Below are positions 27,345 to 38,734 of a DNA stretch of 64,000 bases, one piece after another. Source of the DNA: Streptomyces sp. P9-A4. GTDB lineage: Bacteria > Actinomycetota > Actinomycetes > Streptomycetales > Streptomycetaceae. The notes beneath the pieces are model-generated. The model was not told where the DNA came from and made no database searches. It worked only from the letters and a program-made list of their open reading frames with translations. The translations under genes and the position numbers were made by a program. Position 1 is the stretch's first letter. Each line of letters opens with the position of its first letter. The DNA is taken from assembly GCF_036634195.1 (NCBI RefSeq), contig NZ_JAZIFY010000001.1, positions 2,924,501 through 2,988,500 on the forward strand, in the 5' to 3' direction.

Positions 27345-28484
27345 TCAGATCCTGCGCGCGCCCTCCGCGGGGACGGCCGGGAAGATCCCCGGAGGGGCGT
27401 ACCCGGCCTCGGCGAAGGCCTTCTCCACGGCGGCGACGACCGCGTCCGCCCGGTCGGTGTCGACCAGGACGACGGCCGAGCCGCCGAAGCCGCCGCCGGT
27501 CATCCGGGCGCCGAGCGCCCCGGCGGCGTTCGCCGCCTCGACGGCGAGGTCCAGCTCGGGGCAGGAGACCCGCAGGTCGTCGCGGAGGGAGGCGTGCCCC
27601 TCGGTGAGGACCGGGCCGACGGCGCGGGTGGCTCCGGCGTCGAGCAGGGCGATGGTCCGCTCCACGCGCGCGTTGTCGGTGACGACGTGCCGGACGTACC
27701 GCCGCATCGTCTCGTCGCTCAGACGTGCGAGGGTTTCGGGCAGGCGCACGGCGCTCACGTCGCGCAGGGCACGGACACCGAGCGCCCGCGCACCCGCTTC
27801 ACACCCGGCGCGCCGCTCCGCGTACGCGCCGTCCCCGAGGGCGTGCTTCACCCGGGTGTCGACGACGAGCAGCCGCAGCCCTTCGTGGGCGAGGTCGAAG
27901 GGGACCTGGCGGTACGAGAGGTCCCGGGTGTCCAGATGGAGGGCATGGCCCTCCTCGGCGCACGCGGAGGCCATCTGGTCCATGACCCCGCAGGGCACGC
28001 CGACGAAGGCGTTCTCGGCGCGCTGCGCGAGCCGGGCGATCTCGGCCCGGGTGAGCCCGAGTCCGAACAGGTCGTTCAGGGCGAGCGCGGTGACGACCTC
28101 GAGGGCCGCCGAGGAGGAGAGCCCGGCGCCGGTCGGCACGGTCGAGGTGAGGTGCACGTCCGCGCCCGTCACCGGGTGCCCCGCCTCCCTCAGCGCCCAG
28201 ACGACACCGGCCGGGTAGGCCGCCCAGCCGCCGCCCGAGAGCGGCTCGAGGGCGTCGACGGCGAGCTGGACGACACCGCCGTCGATGTCGGCGGAGTGCA
28301 GGCGCAGGACGCCGTCCTCGCGCCGGGAGACGGCGGCGACGGTGGTGTGCGGCAGCGCGAGCGGCAGCACGAAGCCCTCGTTGAAGTCGGTGTACTCCCC
28401 GATGAGGTTGACCCGCCCGGGGGCGGCCCAGACACCGTCGGGTGCGGCGCCGTACAGCGCCTCGAAGTCCTCGGTGACGCTCAT
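27345..28484 (-). CDS. galK: Galactokinase
   Basis: A 379-residue GHMP kinase that phosphorylates galactose at C1. Motifs: substrate loop [22 protein letters not shown], phosphate loop [15 protein letters not shown], and the C-terminal [12 protein letters not shown]. Full length. Last gene of galT-galE-galK; the ATG 28482-28484 overlaps the galE stop by 4 bp (ATGA). Confidence 0.96.
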   Translation of the reverse strand: MSVTEDFEALYGAAPDGVWAAPGRVNLIGEYTDFNEGFVLPLALPHTTVAAVSRREDGVLRLHSADIDGGVVQLAVDALEPLSGGGWAAYPAGVVWALREAGHPVTGADVHLTSTVPTGAGLSSSAALEVVTALALNDLFGLGLTRAEIARLAQRAENAFVGVPCGVMDQMASACAEEGHALHLDTRDLSYRQVPFDLAHEGLRLLVVDTRVKHALGDGAYAERRAGCEAGARALGVRALRDVSAVRLPETLARLSDETMRRYVRHVVTDNARVERTIALLDAGATRAVGPVLTEGHASLRDDLRVSCPELDLAVEAANAAGALGARMTGGGFGGSAVVLVDTDRADAVVAAVEKAFAEAGYAPPGIFPAVPAEGARRI

Positions 28485-29479
28485 GCGGAACCCTCCTCGC
28501 GGCGGAGCCGGGCGAAGGCCCAGGCGTCGGCGACGACGGCCGCCAGGTCGGGCCGGGACGGCGTCCAGCCGAGCCGCTCGCGGGCCGCGTCGGCGGAGGC
28601 GACCAGCACGGCCGGGTCGCCCGGGCGGCGCTCGGCGGTGATCTCGGGGACCGGGTGCCCGGTGACCTTCCGTACGGTCTCGACGACCTCGCGCACGGAG
28701 AAGCCGTTGCCGTTGCCGAGGTTGCAGACCAGGTGCTCACCGGCCGGCACCGAGCCCACCGTCATCGCGTCCAGCGCCAGCACATGGGCCTCGGCCAGGT
28801 CGGCGACGTGGATGTAGTCGCGGACGCAGGTGCCGTCCGGGGTCGGGTAGTCCTCGCCGTACACCGAGATCGCCTCGCGCTCGCCCAGGGCGACCTGGAG
28901 GACGAGCGGGATCAGGTGCGACTCGGGCGCGTGGCGCTCGCCGAGCGGGCCGTACGCCCCCGCCACGTTGAAGTAGCGCAGCGAGACGGCGGCCAGGCCG
29001 TGGGCGGCGCACTCCCCGCCGATCATGTGGTCGACGGCCAGCTTGCTCGCCCCGTAGGGGCTGGTGGGCGCGGTCGGCGCGGTCTCGGTGATCGGCACGG
29101 TCTCCGGCTCGCCGTAGGTCGCGGCGGTCGAGGAGAAGACGAACCTGCGCACCCCGGCGGAGCGCATGGCGGCCAGCAGGGCCATGGTGCCGCCGACGTT
29201 GTTCTCCCAGTACTTCTCCGGCCTGGCGACGGATTCGCCGACCTGGGAGAAGGCGGCGAAGTGCAGGACGCCGTCGTAGGTGCCGTCCAGCCACTTCGCG
29301 GCGTCCTGGACGCGGCCCTCGACGAACTCGGCGCCCGCCGGGACCGCTTCGGCGAAACCGGTGGAGAGGTCGTCGAGGACGGTGACCCGGTGGCCCCGCT
29401 CCAGGAGGTGGGCGGCGACGACGCTGCCCACGTATCCGGCCCCACCCGTCACCAGGTACTTCTTCGTTTCCGTGCTCAC
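28481..29479 (-). CDS. galE: UDP-glucose 4-epimerase
   Basis: A 332-residue extended SDR enzyme that interconverts UDP-galactose and UDP-glucose. Motifs: NAD-binding [12 protein letters not shown] at the start, catalytic STAATYG and YGASK (Tyr/Lys), and [10 protein letters not shown]. The GTG start at 29479 overlaps the galT stop by 4 bp (GTGA); the longer open frame upstream lies inside galT. The middle gene of the Leloir operon. Confidence 0.96.
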   Translation of the reverse strand: MSTETKKYLVTGGAGYVGSVVAAHLLERGHRVTVLDDLSTGFAEAVPAGAEFVEGRVQDAAKWLDGTYDGVLHFAAFSQVGESVARPEKYWENNVGGTMALLAAMRSAGVRRFVFSSTAATYGEPETVPITETAPTAPTSPYGASKLAVDHMIGGECAAHGLAAVSLRYFNVAGAYGPLGERHAPESHLIPLVLQVALGEREAISVYGEDYPTPDGTCVRDYIHVADLAEAHVLALDAMTVGSVPAGEHLVCNLGNGNGFSVREVVETVRKVTGHPVPEITAERRPGDPAVLVASADAARERLGWTPSRPDLAAVVADAWAFARLRREEGSA

Positions 29480-30522
29480 TCGGCGGTCGCCACCTCTCGC
29501 AGTCGTCGGGCCGCGTCCTCCGGCCGGACGTCGTTCATGAACGCGCCCATGCCGGACTCGGTGCCCGCGAGGAACTTCAGCTTGCCGGAGGCCCGTCGGA
29601 CGGTGAAGAGCTCCAGGTGCAGTCCGAAGTCCTCCCGCCGGGCGTCCGTGAACGGCGCCTGGTGCCAGGCGGCGATGTAGGGCGTCGGCGGCTCGTCCGG
29701 GCCGAAGATCCGGTCGAAGCGCCTCAAGAGTTCCAGGTAGACCTGTGCGCACTCTGTGCGGGCCGCCCCTTCGAGGGCGAGGAGGTCCGGCACCCGGCGC
29801 TTGGGGTGCAGATGCACCTCGTACGGCCAGTGGGCGGCGTACGGCACGAAGGCGATCCAGTGCTCGGTCTCCAGGACCACCCGCTCGCCGTCGGTCCGCT
29901 CCCGCTCGACCACGTCGTCGAAGAGGTTCCGGCCGGTCTCGGCCCGGTGCTCGTCGAGGCGGCGCCGCATGGCCGCCGTCCGGGGGGTCACGTAGGGGAA
30001 GGCGTAGATCTGGCCGTGCGCGTGGGGCAGGGTGACGCCGATCTCGGCGCCCCGGTTCTCGAAGCAGTAGACCTGCTCGACGCCGGGGAGCGCGGAGAGT
30101 TCGGCGGTGCGGTCGGTCCAGGCGTCGAGGACGAGGGCGGCCCGCTCCTCGGTGAGGTCCGCGAAGGAGTCCGTGTGGTCGTCGGTGAAGCAGACGACCT
30201 CGCAGCGGCCGACGCCGCCGGAGAGCGAGGGGAAGCGGTTCTCGAAGACCACCACCTCGTAGCTCTCCTCGGGGATCTCGCTCTCGCGTCCGTCCCTGGC
30301 GGGGCAGAGCGGGCAGGCGTCGGCCGGCGGGAGATAGGTGCGGGACTGCCGGTGCGAGGCGACGGCGACGGGGTCGCCGGTGAGGGCGTCGTAGCGGATC
30401 TCCGAGCGGGAGACGACGGGGGTGAGGGGGCGCGGGTCGACGGCGGTGCGGACGGTGTCGTCACGCGTGTCGTAGTAGATCAGTTCGCGCCCGTCGGCGA
30501 GCGTGGTGACGGTCTTCTTCAC
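29476..30522 (-). CDS. galT: Galactose-1-phosphate uridylyltransferase
   Basis: A 348-residue protein that swaps UMP between UDP-glucose and galactose 1-phosphate. A zinc-site CPLCPA lies near residue 73 and the catalytic H-x-H-x-Q appears as [12 protein letters not shown], with the expected second-half residues ([12 protein letters not shown]). First gene of the operon, with ATG 30522 and a G-rich ribosome site. The promoter region upstream carries 14-bp direct repeats that may be the galactose-responsive control site. Confidence 0.96.
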   Translation of the reverse strand: MKKTVTTLADGRELIYYDTRDDTVRTAVDPRPLTPVVSRSEIRYDALTGDPVAVASHRQSRTYLPPADACPLCPARDGRESEIPEESYEVVVFENRFPSLSGGVGRCEVVCFTDDHTDSFADLTEERAALVLDAWTDRTAELSALPGVEQVYCFENRGAEIGVTLPHAHGQIYAFPYVTPRTAAMRRRLDEHRAETGRNLFDDVVERERTDGERVVLETEHWIAFVPYAAHWPYEVHLHPKRRVPDLLALEGAARTECAQVYLELLRRFDRIFGPDEPPTPYIAAWHQAPFTDARREDFGLHLELFTVRRASGKLKFLAGTESGMGAFMNDVRPEDAARRLREVATAE

Positions 30523-30550
30523 GGGGGTGCCCTCCGGGGCGGATCAAACA

Positions 30551-30590
30551 GAACCACACACAAGGAACCACATTCCAACATCACCGTCAA
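30551..30590 (-). promoter_or_regulatory. gal operon promoter region with direct repeats
   Basis: On the minus strand a TTGACG (30590-30585) is followed by two copies of TGTGGTTC exactly 14 bp apart (complement at 30565-30572 and 30551-30558), 29-50 bp before galT. The repeats cover the -10 side, as a repressor site would. The -10 itself is weak. Confidence 0.45.
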
Positions 30591-30690
30591 CGGTGAAGCC
30601 CGGTCCCGCGGATGAACGGAACCGGACGGAACGATGAATCAAGGCGTCAGGGCCTCAGGGCGCCACGACGCCGGGGCATCAGCGGCCCCG

Positions 30691-31383
30691 TCACACCGGC
30701 CGGCGCGGGCCCGGCAGCACCCGGTCCAGCAGCCCCGTACGGGCCGCGAGCGCCGCCGCCTCCAGGCGCGAGCCCACCCCCAGCTTCATCAGGACCCGCT
30801 GCACATGCGTCCGCGCCGTGCTCGGCGCGATCCCCATCCCCGCCGCGATCAGCCGGGTGTCCTCCCCCTCCGCGACCCGGACGAGGACCTCCGCCTCCCG
30901 CTGCGTCAGCAGCCGCAGCAGTCGCTGCCCCTCGTCGTCCGGCTGCGCCGAAGGGTGCAGCAACTCCTCGAAGGCCGACCTGAGCAGCTGCGGCGCCACC
31001 GCCGACTCCCCCGCCCTGGCCTTCACCAGGGCGCGTTCGACGCCCTCGATGCGCTCGTCGTGCCGTACGTAACCGGAGGCGCCGGCCGCGAACGCCGCCG
31101 CGATCCCGCGCGGCGAGGGCACCGGGCCGAGCACCACCACCGCCACCTGCGGCCGCTCCCGCTTGATCCGCACGACCGGGTCGAAGACCCCCGCCAGATC
31201 CGGTGTCGCCGTGCCCAGCAGACAGACCTCCGGCGCCCGGCTGACCACCAGCTCCGCCGCGCCCGCCACCGGCGCCGCCGCCGCGAGCACCCGGTGCCCG
31301 CGCAGCTTGAGCGCCGAGGCCAGCGCCTCCGCGAGCAGACGGTGGTCGTCCACCACCACCAGGCGTACGCCCATCCCGGTCAT
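30691..31383 (-). CDS. LuxR-type regulator with degenerate receiver domain
   Basis: A 230-residue protein built like a NarL regulator. It begins GVRLVVVDDHRLLAEAL (acidic pair kept), but the phospho-acceptor position reads EVCLLGTATPD, with Gly where Asp is expected. The Thr/Ser position is in VVVLGPVPS and the Lys position in GYVRHD, so the phosphorylation set is largely lost. The C-terminal LuxR HTH is intact (LTQREAEVLVRVAEGEDTR, IAPSTARTHVQRVLMKLGVGS). It probably works without phosphorylation, by ligand, partner or level. No kinase adjacent. ATG 31383 follows GGAGGAGGGGG; ATG 31374 is possible. Confidence 0.8.
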   Translation of the reverse strand: MTGMGVRLVVVDDHRLLAEALASALKLRGHRVLAAAAPVAGAAELVVSRAPEVCLLGTATPDLAGVFDPVVRIKRERPQVAVVVLGPVPSPRGIAAAFAAGASGYVRHDERIEGVERALVKARAGESAVAPQLLRSAFEELLHPSAQPDDEGQRLLRLLTQREAEVLVRVAEGEDTRLIAAGMGIAPSTARTHVQRVLMKLGVGSRLEAAALAARTGLLDRVLPGPRRPV

Positions 31384-31614
31384 CCCCCTCCTCCGCGCCC
31401 GCCGTCCCCCGGCACGCCTGACCCGGCAAGGTACACGCTCCCCCGCCCCCCATCGCCCCAACCGCGAGCGGTAGACCCGTCCCGGTGCCGAATTCCCCCC
31501 TTCCCGGTGACGGCCACGGCCCTGGCGGGGGCCGGACGAGGGGCCGGGACGCACGTGGGCCCCTCCGGATCACCGGAGGGGCCCACATCGGTCGTGCGTC
31601 GGTCGTGCGTGCCG

Positions 31615-33510
31615 TCAGCGCGGCACGGCGAAGGAGACCACCAGGTACTTCTTGTCCGTGGCGCCCTCCCTGGCCTTGCTCACCAGCGTCTCCGCGATGA
31701 ACAGCCGCCCGTCCCCGTAGAGGAGTTCCGCACCGGTGAGGCTGGTGTTGGTCTCCATCGCGCGGATCGAGCGCTCGCCCGGGTTCTCCAGGAGGAGCGT
31801 CTCCTTCATCGTGCCGGCGTTGATCGACACGATCCTGCCGCCCTTGTCGTACGGCGGCTCCTTGTACGCGATGAGGTCGCCGCCGTCCATGCGGAGCGGC
31901 ACGAGGGTGTACTTGTCCCCCGCGTCCGCCTTCTCCGGCACCATCTTCCCGGTGGCCAGCTCGAAGGCGATGATCTCGTTCGTCTCGTCGCCGTACTCGC
32001 CGGTGGAGCCCTCGTGCTCCTCGGTCGGCACGTACAGGCGGTTGTTGCCGACGAGCACCTGCTGGCAGGACTCGACCTTGGTCGAGCGGCAGCGGCCCGC
32101 GTACTGGTCGGCATCCGCCGTGATCTTCGCCTTGAGCTTCCCGGTCTTCTCGTCGATCGAGAAGAAGTCCGAGATGCCGCTGCCGTCACCGGCGGTGTCG
32201 CCGACGTCGGCCGCGACGACCAGCGGCTTGGTGGAGACCACCGACGCGTACTTCACACCGGTCGGCATCTTGTACTGCGAGACCGGGGCGCCCGTCATCG
32301 GGTCGAGGTTCTGGATCAGCACGGACTGGCTGTCGTACGCACCGCACTTGCGGACCGCGACCAGGCCCTCGCCGCCGCCGTACCCCAGGTCGTAGCAGTT
32401 CTGGTCGTTGGCCTGCGGCTTCCAGCGCGCGTTGCCGTTGGCCAGGTCGAAGGCGGCGCCGCCGTCGGTGCCGCCGGCCGCGACCGTCTTCCCGCTGAGG
32501 GTGACCTCGGAGAAGCGGACCTTCTGGTCGCCGCCGGTACCGCCGGTGACCGAGGAGGTCCAGAGCAGCTTGCCGGTGTTCAGGTCGACCAGGCCGACCT
32601 CGGTGCACTGCTGGTAGTAGCGCGGCGCGACGCGCTTCTTGGCCTCGAAGAGGATCGGCACCTTGTTGTCGGCCGTCTTGTGCCGGGAGGCACCGCAGAC
32701 CTGACCGGCCAGCGGCAGGGTCCACTGGACCGTGCCCTTGTCGTGGTCGTAGGCGACGACCGAGTTGACCCCGGTCTTCACGTACGCCTTGTCGGTGATC
32801 CAGGAACCGGAGACTTCGGTGACGTCCGGGACCTTCGGCTCGTCGACCGAGAAGGCCAGCTTCGCCTGCGTGTTCGCGGGCGCCTTCTCCTTGCCGTCAC
32901 CGCCGAGACCGCTGTTGCCGCCGGTCTTCCCGCCGTCGCCGCCCGTGCCCTGCGAGGTGCCCGCCGAGCCCTTGGCCTGGTCGTCCTTGCCACCGCCGCC
33001 GTCGGAACCGGCGTACCAGATACCGACGCCGACGATCAGCACGACGGCGACGGCCGCCGCGATGATGATCTGCATCTGCGCCGACAGCTTCCTGCCGCCG
33101 CCGGGCGCCGGCGGTGGGGTGGGCTGCTGGAACCCGCCGTAGGCCTGCTGGGGCTGCGTCGGGTAGCCGTACGGGGGCTGCTGCGCCGGCTGCTGCGGCT
33201 GACCGCCGTACGGGGGCTGCTGCGGCTGCTGCGGCTGACCGCCGTAGGGAGGCTGCTGCGGCTGGGCGCCGGGGTAGCCGTACGGCTGCTGCTGGCCGTA
33301 ACCCTGGCCGGGCTGCTGCTGCTGCTGCTGCTGCTGCGGGTAGCCGTAACCCTGGTCGGGCTGCTGCGGATAGCCGTACGACTGGTCCGGTCCCGGGGCG
33401 TGCTGCGGGTAGCCGTAGCCCGGCTCCGGCTGCTGCGGCGGGGGCGTCGGGGCCCCGAAGCCGCCCTGCGGATCCGGGGGCTGGTTCGGCGGCGGGGGTG
33501 GCTGCGTCAT
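31615..33510 (-). CDS. Membrane-anchored PQQ-type beta-propeller protein, paralogue A
   Basis: A 631-residue protein. Residues 1 to about 140 are cytoplasmic, rich in Pro, Gln, Gly and Tyr (PQQPDQGYGYPQ, a Q run). A single membrane helix follows (about 147-168, IIIAAAVAVVLIVGVGIWYAG), then a Gly/Ser/Lys linker and an extracellular domain (about 225-631) with repeated beta-strand patterns such as TGKLLWTSSVTGG and LANGNARWKPQ, typical of PQQ-like (YVTN/BamB-like) propellers. Several Cys pairs suggest disulfides. No enzyme residues are recognised; probably a scaffold or sensor at the envelope. It lies 13 bp behind paralogue B, so the two form an operon. Confidence 0.75.
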   Translation of the reverse strand: MTQPPPPPNQPPDPQGGFGAPTPPPQQPEPGYGYPQHAPGPDQSYGYPQQPDQGYGYPQQQQQQQQPGQGYGQQQPYGYPGAQPQQPPYGGQPQQPQQPPYGGQPQQPAQQPPYGYPTQPQQAYGGFQQPTPPPAPGGGRKLSAQMQIIIAAAVAVVLIVGVGIWYAGSDGGGGKDDQAKGSAGTSQGTGGDGGKTGGNSGLGGDGKEKAPANTQAKLAFSVDEPKVPDVTEVSGSWITDKAYVKTGVNSVVAYDHDKGTVQWTLPLAGQVCGASRHKTADNKVPILFEAKKRVAPRYYQQCTEVGLVDLNTGKLLWTSSVTGGTGGDQKVRFSEVTLSGKTVAAGGTDGGAAFDLANGNARWKPQANDQNCYDLGYGGGEGLVAVRKCGAYDSQSVLIQNLDPMTGAPVSQYKMPTGVKYASVVSTKPLVVAADVGDTAGDGSGISDFFSIDEKTGKLKAKITADADQYAGRCRSTKVESCQQVLVGNNRLYVPTEEHEGSTGEYGDETNEIIAFELATGKMVPEKADAGDKYTLVPLRMDGGDLIAYKEPPYDKGGRIVSINAGTMKETLLLENPGERSIRAMETNTSLTGAELLYGDGRLFIAETLVSKAREGATDKKYLVVSFAVPR

Positions 33511-33523
33511 CGGTCCTCGTACC

Positions 33524-35407
33524 TCACTTGCTGAACGCCATCATCGTCTTGACCAACTTCTCTTCCTTGTCGTTCGAGGCGGAGACGCGCCCGCTCGCCA
33601 CGACGAAGGTGCCGCCGCCGTAGGCGTACCCCGGGCTGTAGAAGCTGTTCTCGATCTCGGAGGTCGACGCCGGGTGCTGGAGCAGGATCTTCGGCGCGCC
33701 ACCGGTCGGGGCGAGCGTCGCGACCGCGCCGCCCTTGTCGTACGAGGAGTCCACGTACAGCAGCACCTCGGAGCCCTCCATGCGCAGCGGCGTCATGGAC
33801 TGGCCCTCGGGGGCCTTGGAACGCCACGTGGGCTTGCCCGTCCTCAGGTCGAACGCGACGACCTCGTTGGACTTGCCGTAGCCGACGTCGGTGGCCATGT
33901 AGAAGTTGTTCGCGTCGGCCGCGACACCCGTGCAGCCCTCCAGGTTGCGCCCGAAGACGACGAACGAGCCGCCGCAGGACGGGGCGAACTTGTCCTTGCC
34001 GCCCTGGATCTGCGAGCGGAGCGTGCCGTTGGGGTTGAGCGTGAAGATGGTCCACTTCTTCGGCTCGCGCTGGGTGGCGGACACGACCAGCGGGTCGACC
34101 GAGTAGACCTTGTCGACCTCCCAGCCCGCCTCCAGCTTGAAGGTGTACCGGGGCTTGCCGGTGGCCGCGTCGACCGGGCCGATGGCCTGGATCTTCTTGG
34201 AGCTGCTGCCCGAGGGGCAGTCCATGGCCGCGATCAGCTTGCTGCCGCCCGCGTACGCGAACGGCTTGCAGCCGCTCGTCGGGCCGGTGAACAGCTGCCT
34301 GCCGTCGGCGAGGGAGAAGCCGTAGGCGCTGCTGGTGCCGGCGACGGTCAGCGTGTTGCCGCTGATGGCCAGGGTGTTGTCCGAGAACGCGAAGAGGCCC
34401 TTGGGCTTCGGCACGGACTTCTTCCAGCCCGCCTTGCCGGTCTTCAGGTCGATCTGCTGGAGCTCGCTGCACTTGGCGCCGTCCTTGGCGCTCTCGGCGT
34501 AGCCGAAGACCATGACACCGGTCGCCGAGGGGTTCGCGGGCGCCGCGCACAGCTCGAACGGCACGTCGACGTGCCACTTCGGGGAGCCGTCGGTGAGGCT
34601 GTAGCCGTCGACGCCCTTGTACATGGCCTTGACGACGGTGTCGCCGACGATCCAGGGGCCGTAGACGTCGGCGCCGTTGCGGGGCAGGTCGACGTCGTTC
34701 TTCAGCAGCCAGTTGACCTTCGCCTCGCCGTCCTTGCGGCCGGCGTTGAGGTCCTCCTCGCCGTTGGATCCGTCACCGGAGCCGTCGCCCTTGTCGACCG
34801 ACTCCGTCGGCTTGGGGACGTTGGACGAGGACGAGGCGGTGGCGGTCGGCCCGGCGATCGGGTCCTTCTCGTCGTCACCGCCGACGACGGCCCAGGTGGT
34901 GACGGCGGCCACCAGGACGGCGGCGGCGGCCACGGCCGCGACGACACCGGTCCGGCCCTTGAGGGGCCCGCCGCCACCGGGCGGGGGCGGCGTCTGGCCG
35001 CCCTGGTACATGGGCTGCGTCGGGTGACCGCCGTACGGATTCTGCTGCTGGCCGTACGGGCCGGGCTGCTGCGGCTGCTGGCCGTAGCCGGGCTGCCCCT
35101 GCTGGGGGTAGCCGTACGGGGGCTGCTGGCCGTACGGGCCGGGCTGGCCCTGCTGCGGGTAGCCGTAACCGGGCTGCGGCTGCTGCCCGTACGGTCCGGG
35201 CGCGGCCGGCGGCGCGGTCGGCGGCATTCCGGGCGGACCGGCCGGCGGCGGCGGGGTCTGCGGCGCCTGCGGCGGGACGGGCGGCGTACCCGGGGTCTTG
35301 CCCAGGTTCGGGCCCTGGTTCTGGCCCTGGTTCTGGCCCGGGGCCTGGTTCGGATCCTGGGGAGCTCCGAAGCCCCCCGGCGGCTGGTTGCTGGGCGGCT
35401 GGGTCAT
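33524..35407 (-). CDS. Membrane-anchored PQQ-type beta-propeller protein, paralogue B
   Basis: A 627-residue protein with the same plan as paralogue A: a Pro/Gln/Gly/Tyr-rich cytoplasmic head (about 1-145), one helix (VVAAVAAAAVLVAAVTTWAVVGG), an acidic Ser/Gly linker, and an extracellular PQQ-like propeller with DGSPKWHVDVPFELCAAP, LKTGKAGWKKSV and LRTGKPTWRSKA. Cys residues are spaced as in A. ATG 35407 has AAGGGGG in front, and the upstream frame into the terminator is not coding. First gene of the pair. The heads resemble the low-complexity tails of Streptomyces and mycobacterial membrane proteins that tether complexes; the function is unknown. Confidence 0.75.
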   Translation of the reverse strand: MTQPPSNQPPGGFGAPQDPNQAPGQNQGQNQGPNLGKTPGTPPVPPQAPQTPPPPAGPPGMPPTAPPAAPGPYGQQPQPGYGYPQQGQPGPYGQQPPYGYPQQGQPGYGQQPQQPGPYGQQQNPYGGHPTQPMYQGGQTPPPPGGGGPLKGRTGVVAAVAAAAVLVAAVTTWAVVGGDDEKDPIAGPTATASSSSNVPKPTESVDKGDGSGDGSNGEEDLNAGRKDGEAKVNWLLKNDVDLPRNGADVYGPWIVGDTVVKAMYKGVDGYSLTDGSPKWHVDVPFELCAAPANPSATGVMVFGYAESAKDGAKCSELQQIDLKTGKAGWKKSVPKPKGLFAFSDNTLAISGNTLTVAGTSSAYGFSLADGRQLFTGPTSGCKPFAYAGGSKLIAAMDCPSGSSSKKIQAIGPVDAATGKPRYTFKLEAGWEVDKVYSVDPLVVSATQREPKKWTIFTLNPNGTLRSQIQGGKDKFAPSCGGSFVVFGRNLEGCTGVAADANNFYMATDVGYGKSNEVVAFDLRTGKPTWRSKAPEGQSMTPLRMEGSEVLLYVDSSYDKGGAVATLAPTGGAPKILLQHPASTSEIENSFYSPGYAYGGGTFVVASGRVSASNDKEEKLVKTMMAFSK

Positions 35408-35471
35408 CAGCGGTTCCCCCTTGACGTGAGCGGCTTTTCTTTCTACCACTCGCGTGATGGCGCAAAAGCGA

Positions 35472-35504
35472 CCGGTCCACCCCTTGTACCCAAGGGAGGA
35501 CCGG
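35472..35504 (-). terminator. Terminator after the ABC-F gene
   Basis: Stem CCGGTCC/GGACCGG with an inner CCCTTG/CAAGGG arm. On the minus strand it is followed by a GCTTTTGC tract. It separates the ABC-F gene from the downstream propeller operon. Confidence 0.7.
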
Positions 35505-35519
35505 CCCGTGATGCCCTCG

Positions 35520-37325
<1,806 letters not shown>

Positions 37326-37399
37326 GTTGACTCCTGTACGGGGTGATCGATCGACGTCCCAGGGTACGTCCCCGCACGGACCGCCCCGGGCCCCCGGCA

Positions 37400-37657
37400 T
37401 CAGGCCCCCGGGCGGCGCCCGGCCCGTTCCACCAGCAGCCAGCCCGCCAGGGCGAGGGCGACGGCCGCCGGGGCGGTGACCGGGACGGCGATCAGGATGG
37501 CCGAGTGGCCCGTCAGGAGGCCGCCGAAACCCGTCAGGGAGAGACCGAGGACACCGAGCAGGGCGAGGGTGATGCCTGTCCGGCCGCCCGGCCGGGGTGC
37601 GCAGCCGCCCGCCCCGCCGCCGCTCGCGCTGCCAACCGGCCCCATGCCCTCGGCCAC
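37400..37657 (-). CDS. Small two-helix membrane protein, unknown
   Basis: An 85-residue protein I do not recognise. A Gly/Pro/Arg-rich head is followed by two hydrophobic helices (about residues 28-46, ITLALLGVLGLSLTGFGGL, and 52-74, AILIAVPVTAPAAVALALAG), then VERAGRRPGA, a basic cytoplasmic end. GTG 37657 with GAGG eight bases before it, or ATG 37645. It lies 74 bp upstream of the ABC-F gene in the same direction. The helix pattern and third-position GC support coding, but homology is unknown. Confidence 0.55.
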   Translation of the reverse strand: MAEGMGPVGSASGGGAGGCAPRPGGRTGITLALLGVLGLSLTGFGGLLTGHSAILIAVPVTAPAAVALALAGWLLVERAGRRPGA

Positions 37658-37756
37658 GTGGGCGACCTCGCGGCCCCGGCTGCCGTGCTCCCCCGGCGGC
37701 CAGCCGTCAGCCTCTCCTCAGCCCACCCACCCCCTGAAGCCCCCTGGGAGAGATCC

Positions 37757-38734
37757 GTGCCGAGACAGCATCCACGCCTGGCCGCCGTCGCCACCGCCAC
37801 CGCCGCCCTCACCCTGCTCGCCGCCGCCCCCGCGTCCGCCGGCGAGCCGACCGTGTCCGATCCCCGGGTCGTCGCCCACTTCGACTTCGCCGCCGGAGAG
37901 ACCCCGGAGAACATCGCCCTGGAGCCCGACGGCTCCGCCGACCTGACCTTCGCCTTCGCGCACAAGGTGGTGCGGGTCGGCAAGGACGGGTCCGGGCCGA
38001 CGGATGTCGCGACCCTCCCCGAGGTGACCGACCCGCAGACCCCGAACCTCGGCGCGGCCATCGCCACCGGCATCGCCCGCGCCCACGACGGCACCCTGTA
38101 CGTCGGCTACGCCACCGGCACCGCAGAGACCGGCATCTGGCGCATCGGTCCCGGCGGCGGCGAGCCGGAGCAGATCGCCCAGCTGCCGACCGACACCTTC
38201 CCCAACGGTCTCGCCCTCGACGAGGAGTGCGGCACCCTGTACGTCGCCGATTCGGCCCGGGGCGCGGTGTGGAGCGTCCCGCAGGAGGGCGGAGAGCCCA
38301 CGGTCTGGGCCTCCGGTCCGGCCCTCGCGCCGTCCCCGCAGCTCCCCTTCGGGGCCAACGGCCTCAAGCTCCACGACGGCGCCGTCTGGGTGTCGAACAC
38401 GGCCGAGGGCACCCTGCTCCGCATCCCCGTCGAGGAGGACCGGACCGCCGGCCCGGTCGAGACCAGGGCGACCGGGCTCGACGGGATCGACGACTTCGCC
38501 TTCACCGGCCACGGCGACACGGCGCTCGCCGCGCTGAACACGGACAGCAAGGTGGAGCTGGTCCGCCCGGACGGCACCCACAGGACCGTCCTCACCGCGA
38601 CGGACGGGCTCGACAACCCGACCTCCGTGGCCGTGCGCGCCAAGACCGTCCACGTCCCCAGCGCGGCCTACTTCACCACCCCGAACCCGGACCCGAACCT
38701 GCTCCTGGCCCGGATCTCGAAGAACAAGTCCTAG
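37757..38734 (+). CDS. Secreted SMP-30/gluconolactonase-like beta-propeller protein
   Basis: A 325-residue protein. Signal peptide within the first 31 residues (LAAVATATAALTLLAAAPASAG). The rest has six-bladed propeller repeats as in SMP-30/strictosidine synthase-like proteins: PENIALEPDGSADLTF, FPNGLALDEECGTLYVADSARGAVW, PFGANGLKLHDGAVWVSNTAEGTLLRI. The N and D residues of LPFGANGLK and YVADS are those that usually hold the metal. Streptomyces annotations often call such proteins superoxide dismutase, which the sequence does not support. GTG 37757 follows GGGAG. Its stop shares CTAG with the convergent ispE stop. Confidence 0.8.
   Translation: MPRQHPRLAAVATATAALTLLAAAPASAGEPTVSDPRVVAHFDFAAGETPENIALEPDGSADLTFAFAHKVVRVGKDGSGPTDVATLPEVTDPQTPNLGAAIATGIARAHDGTLYVGYATGTAETGIWRIGPGGGEPEQIAQLPTDTFPNGLALDEECGTLYVADSARGAVWSVPQEGGEPTVWASGPALAPSPQLPFGANGLKLHDGAVWVSNTAEGTLLRIPVEEDRTAGPVETRATGLDGIDDFAFTGHGDTALAALNTDSKVELVRPDGTHRTVLTATDGLDNPTSVAVRAKTVHVPSAAYFTTPNPDPNLLLARISKNKS

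Noticed and set aside
37757..38734. Superoxide dismutase, a usual database label for such proteins
   Set aside because: No SOD metal motif; the repeats are those of an SMP-30-like propeller.
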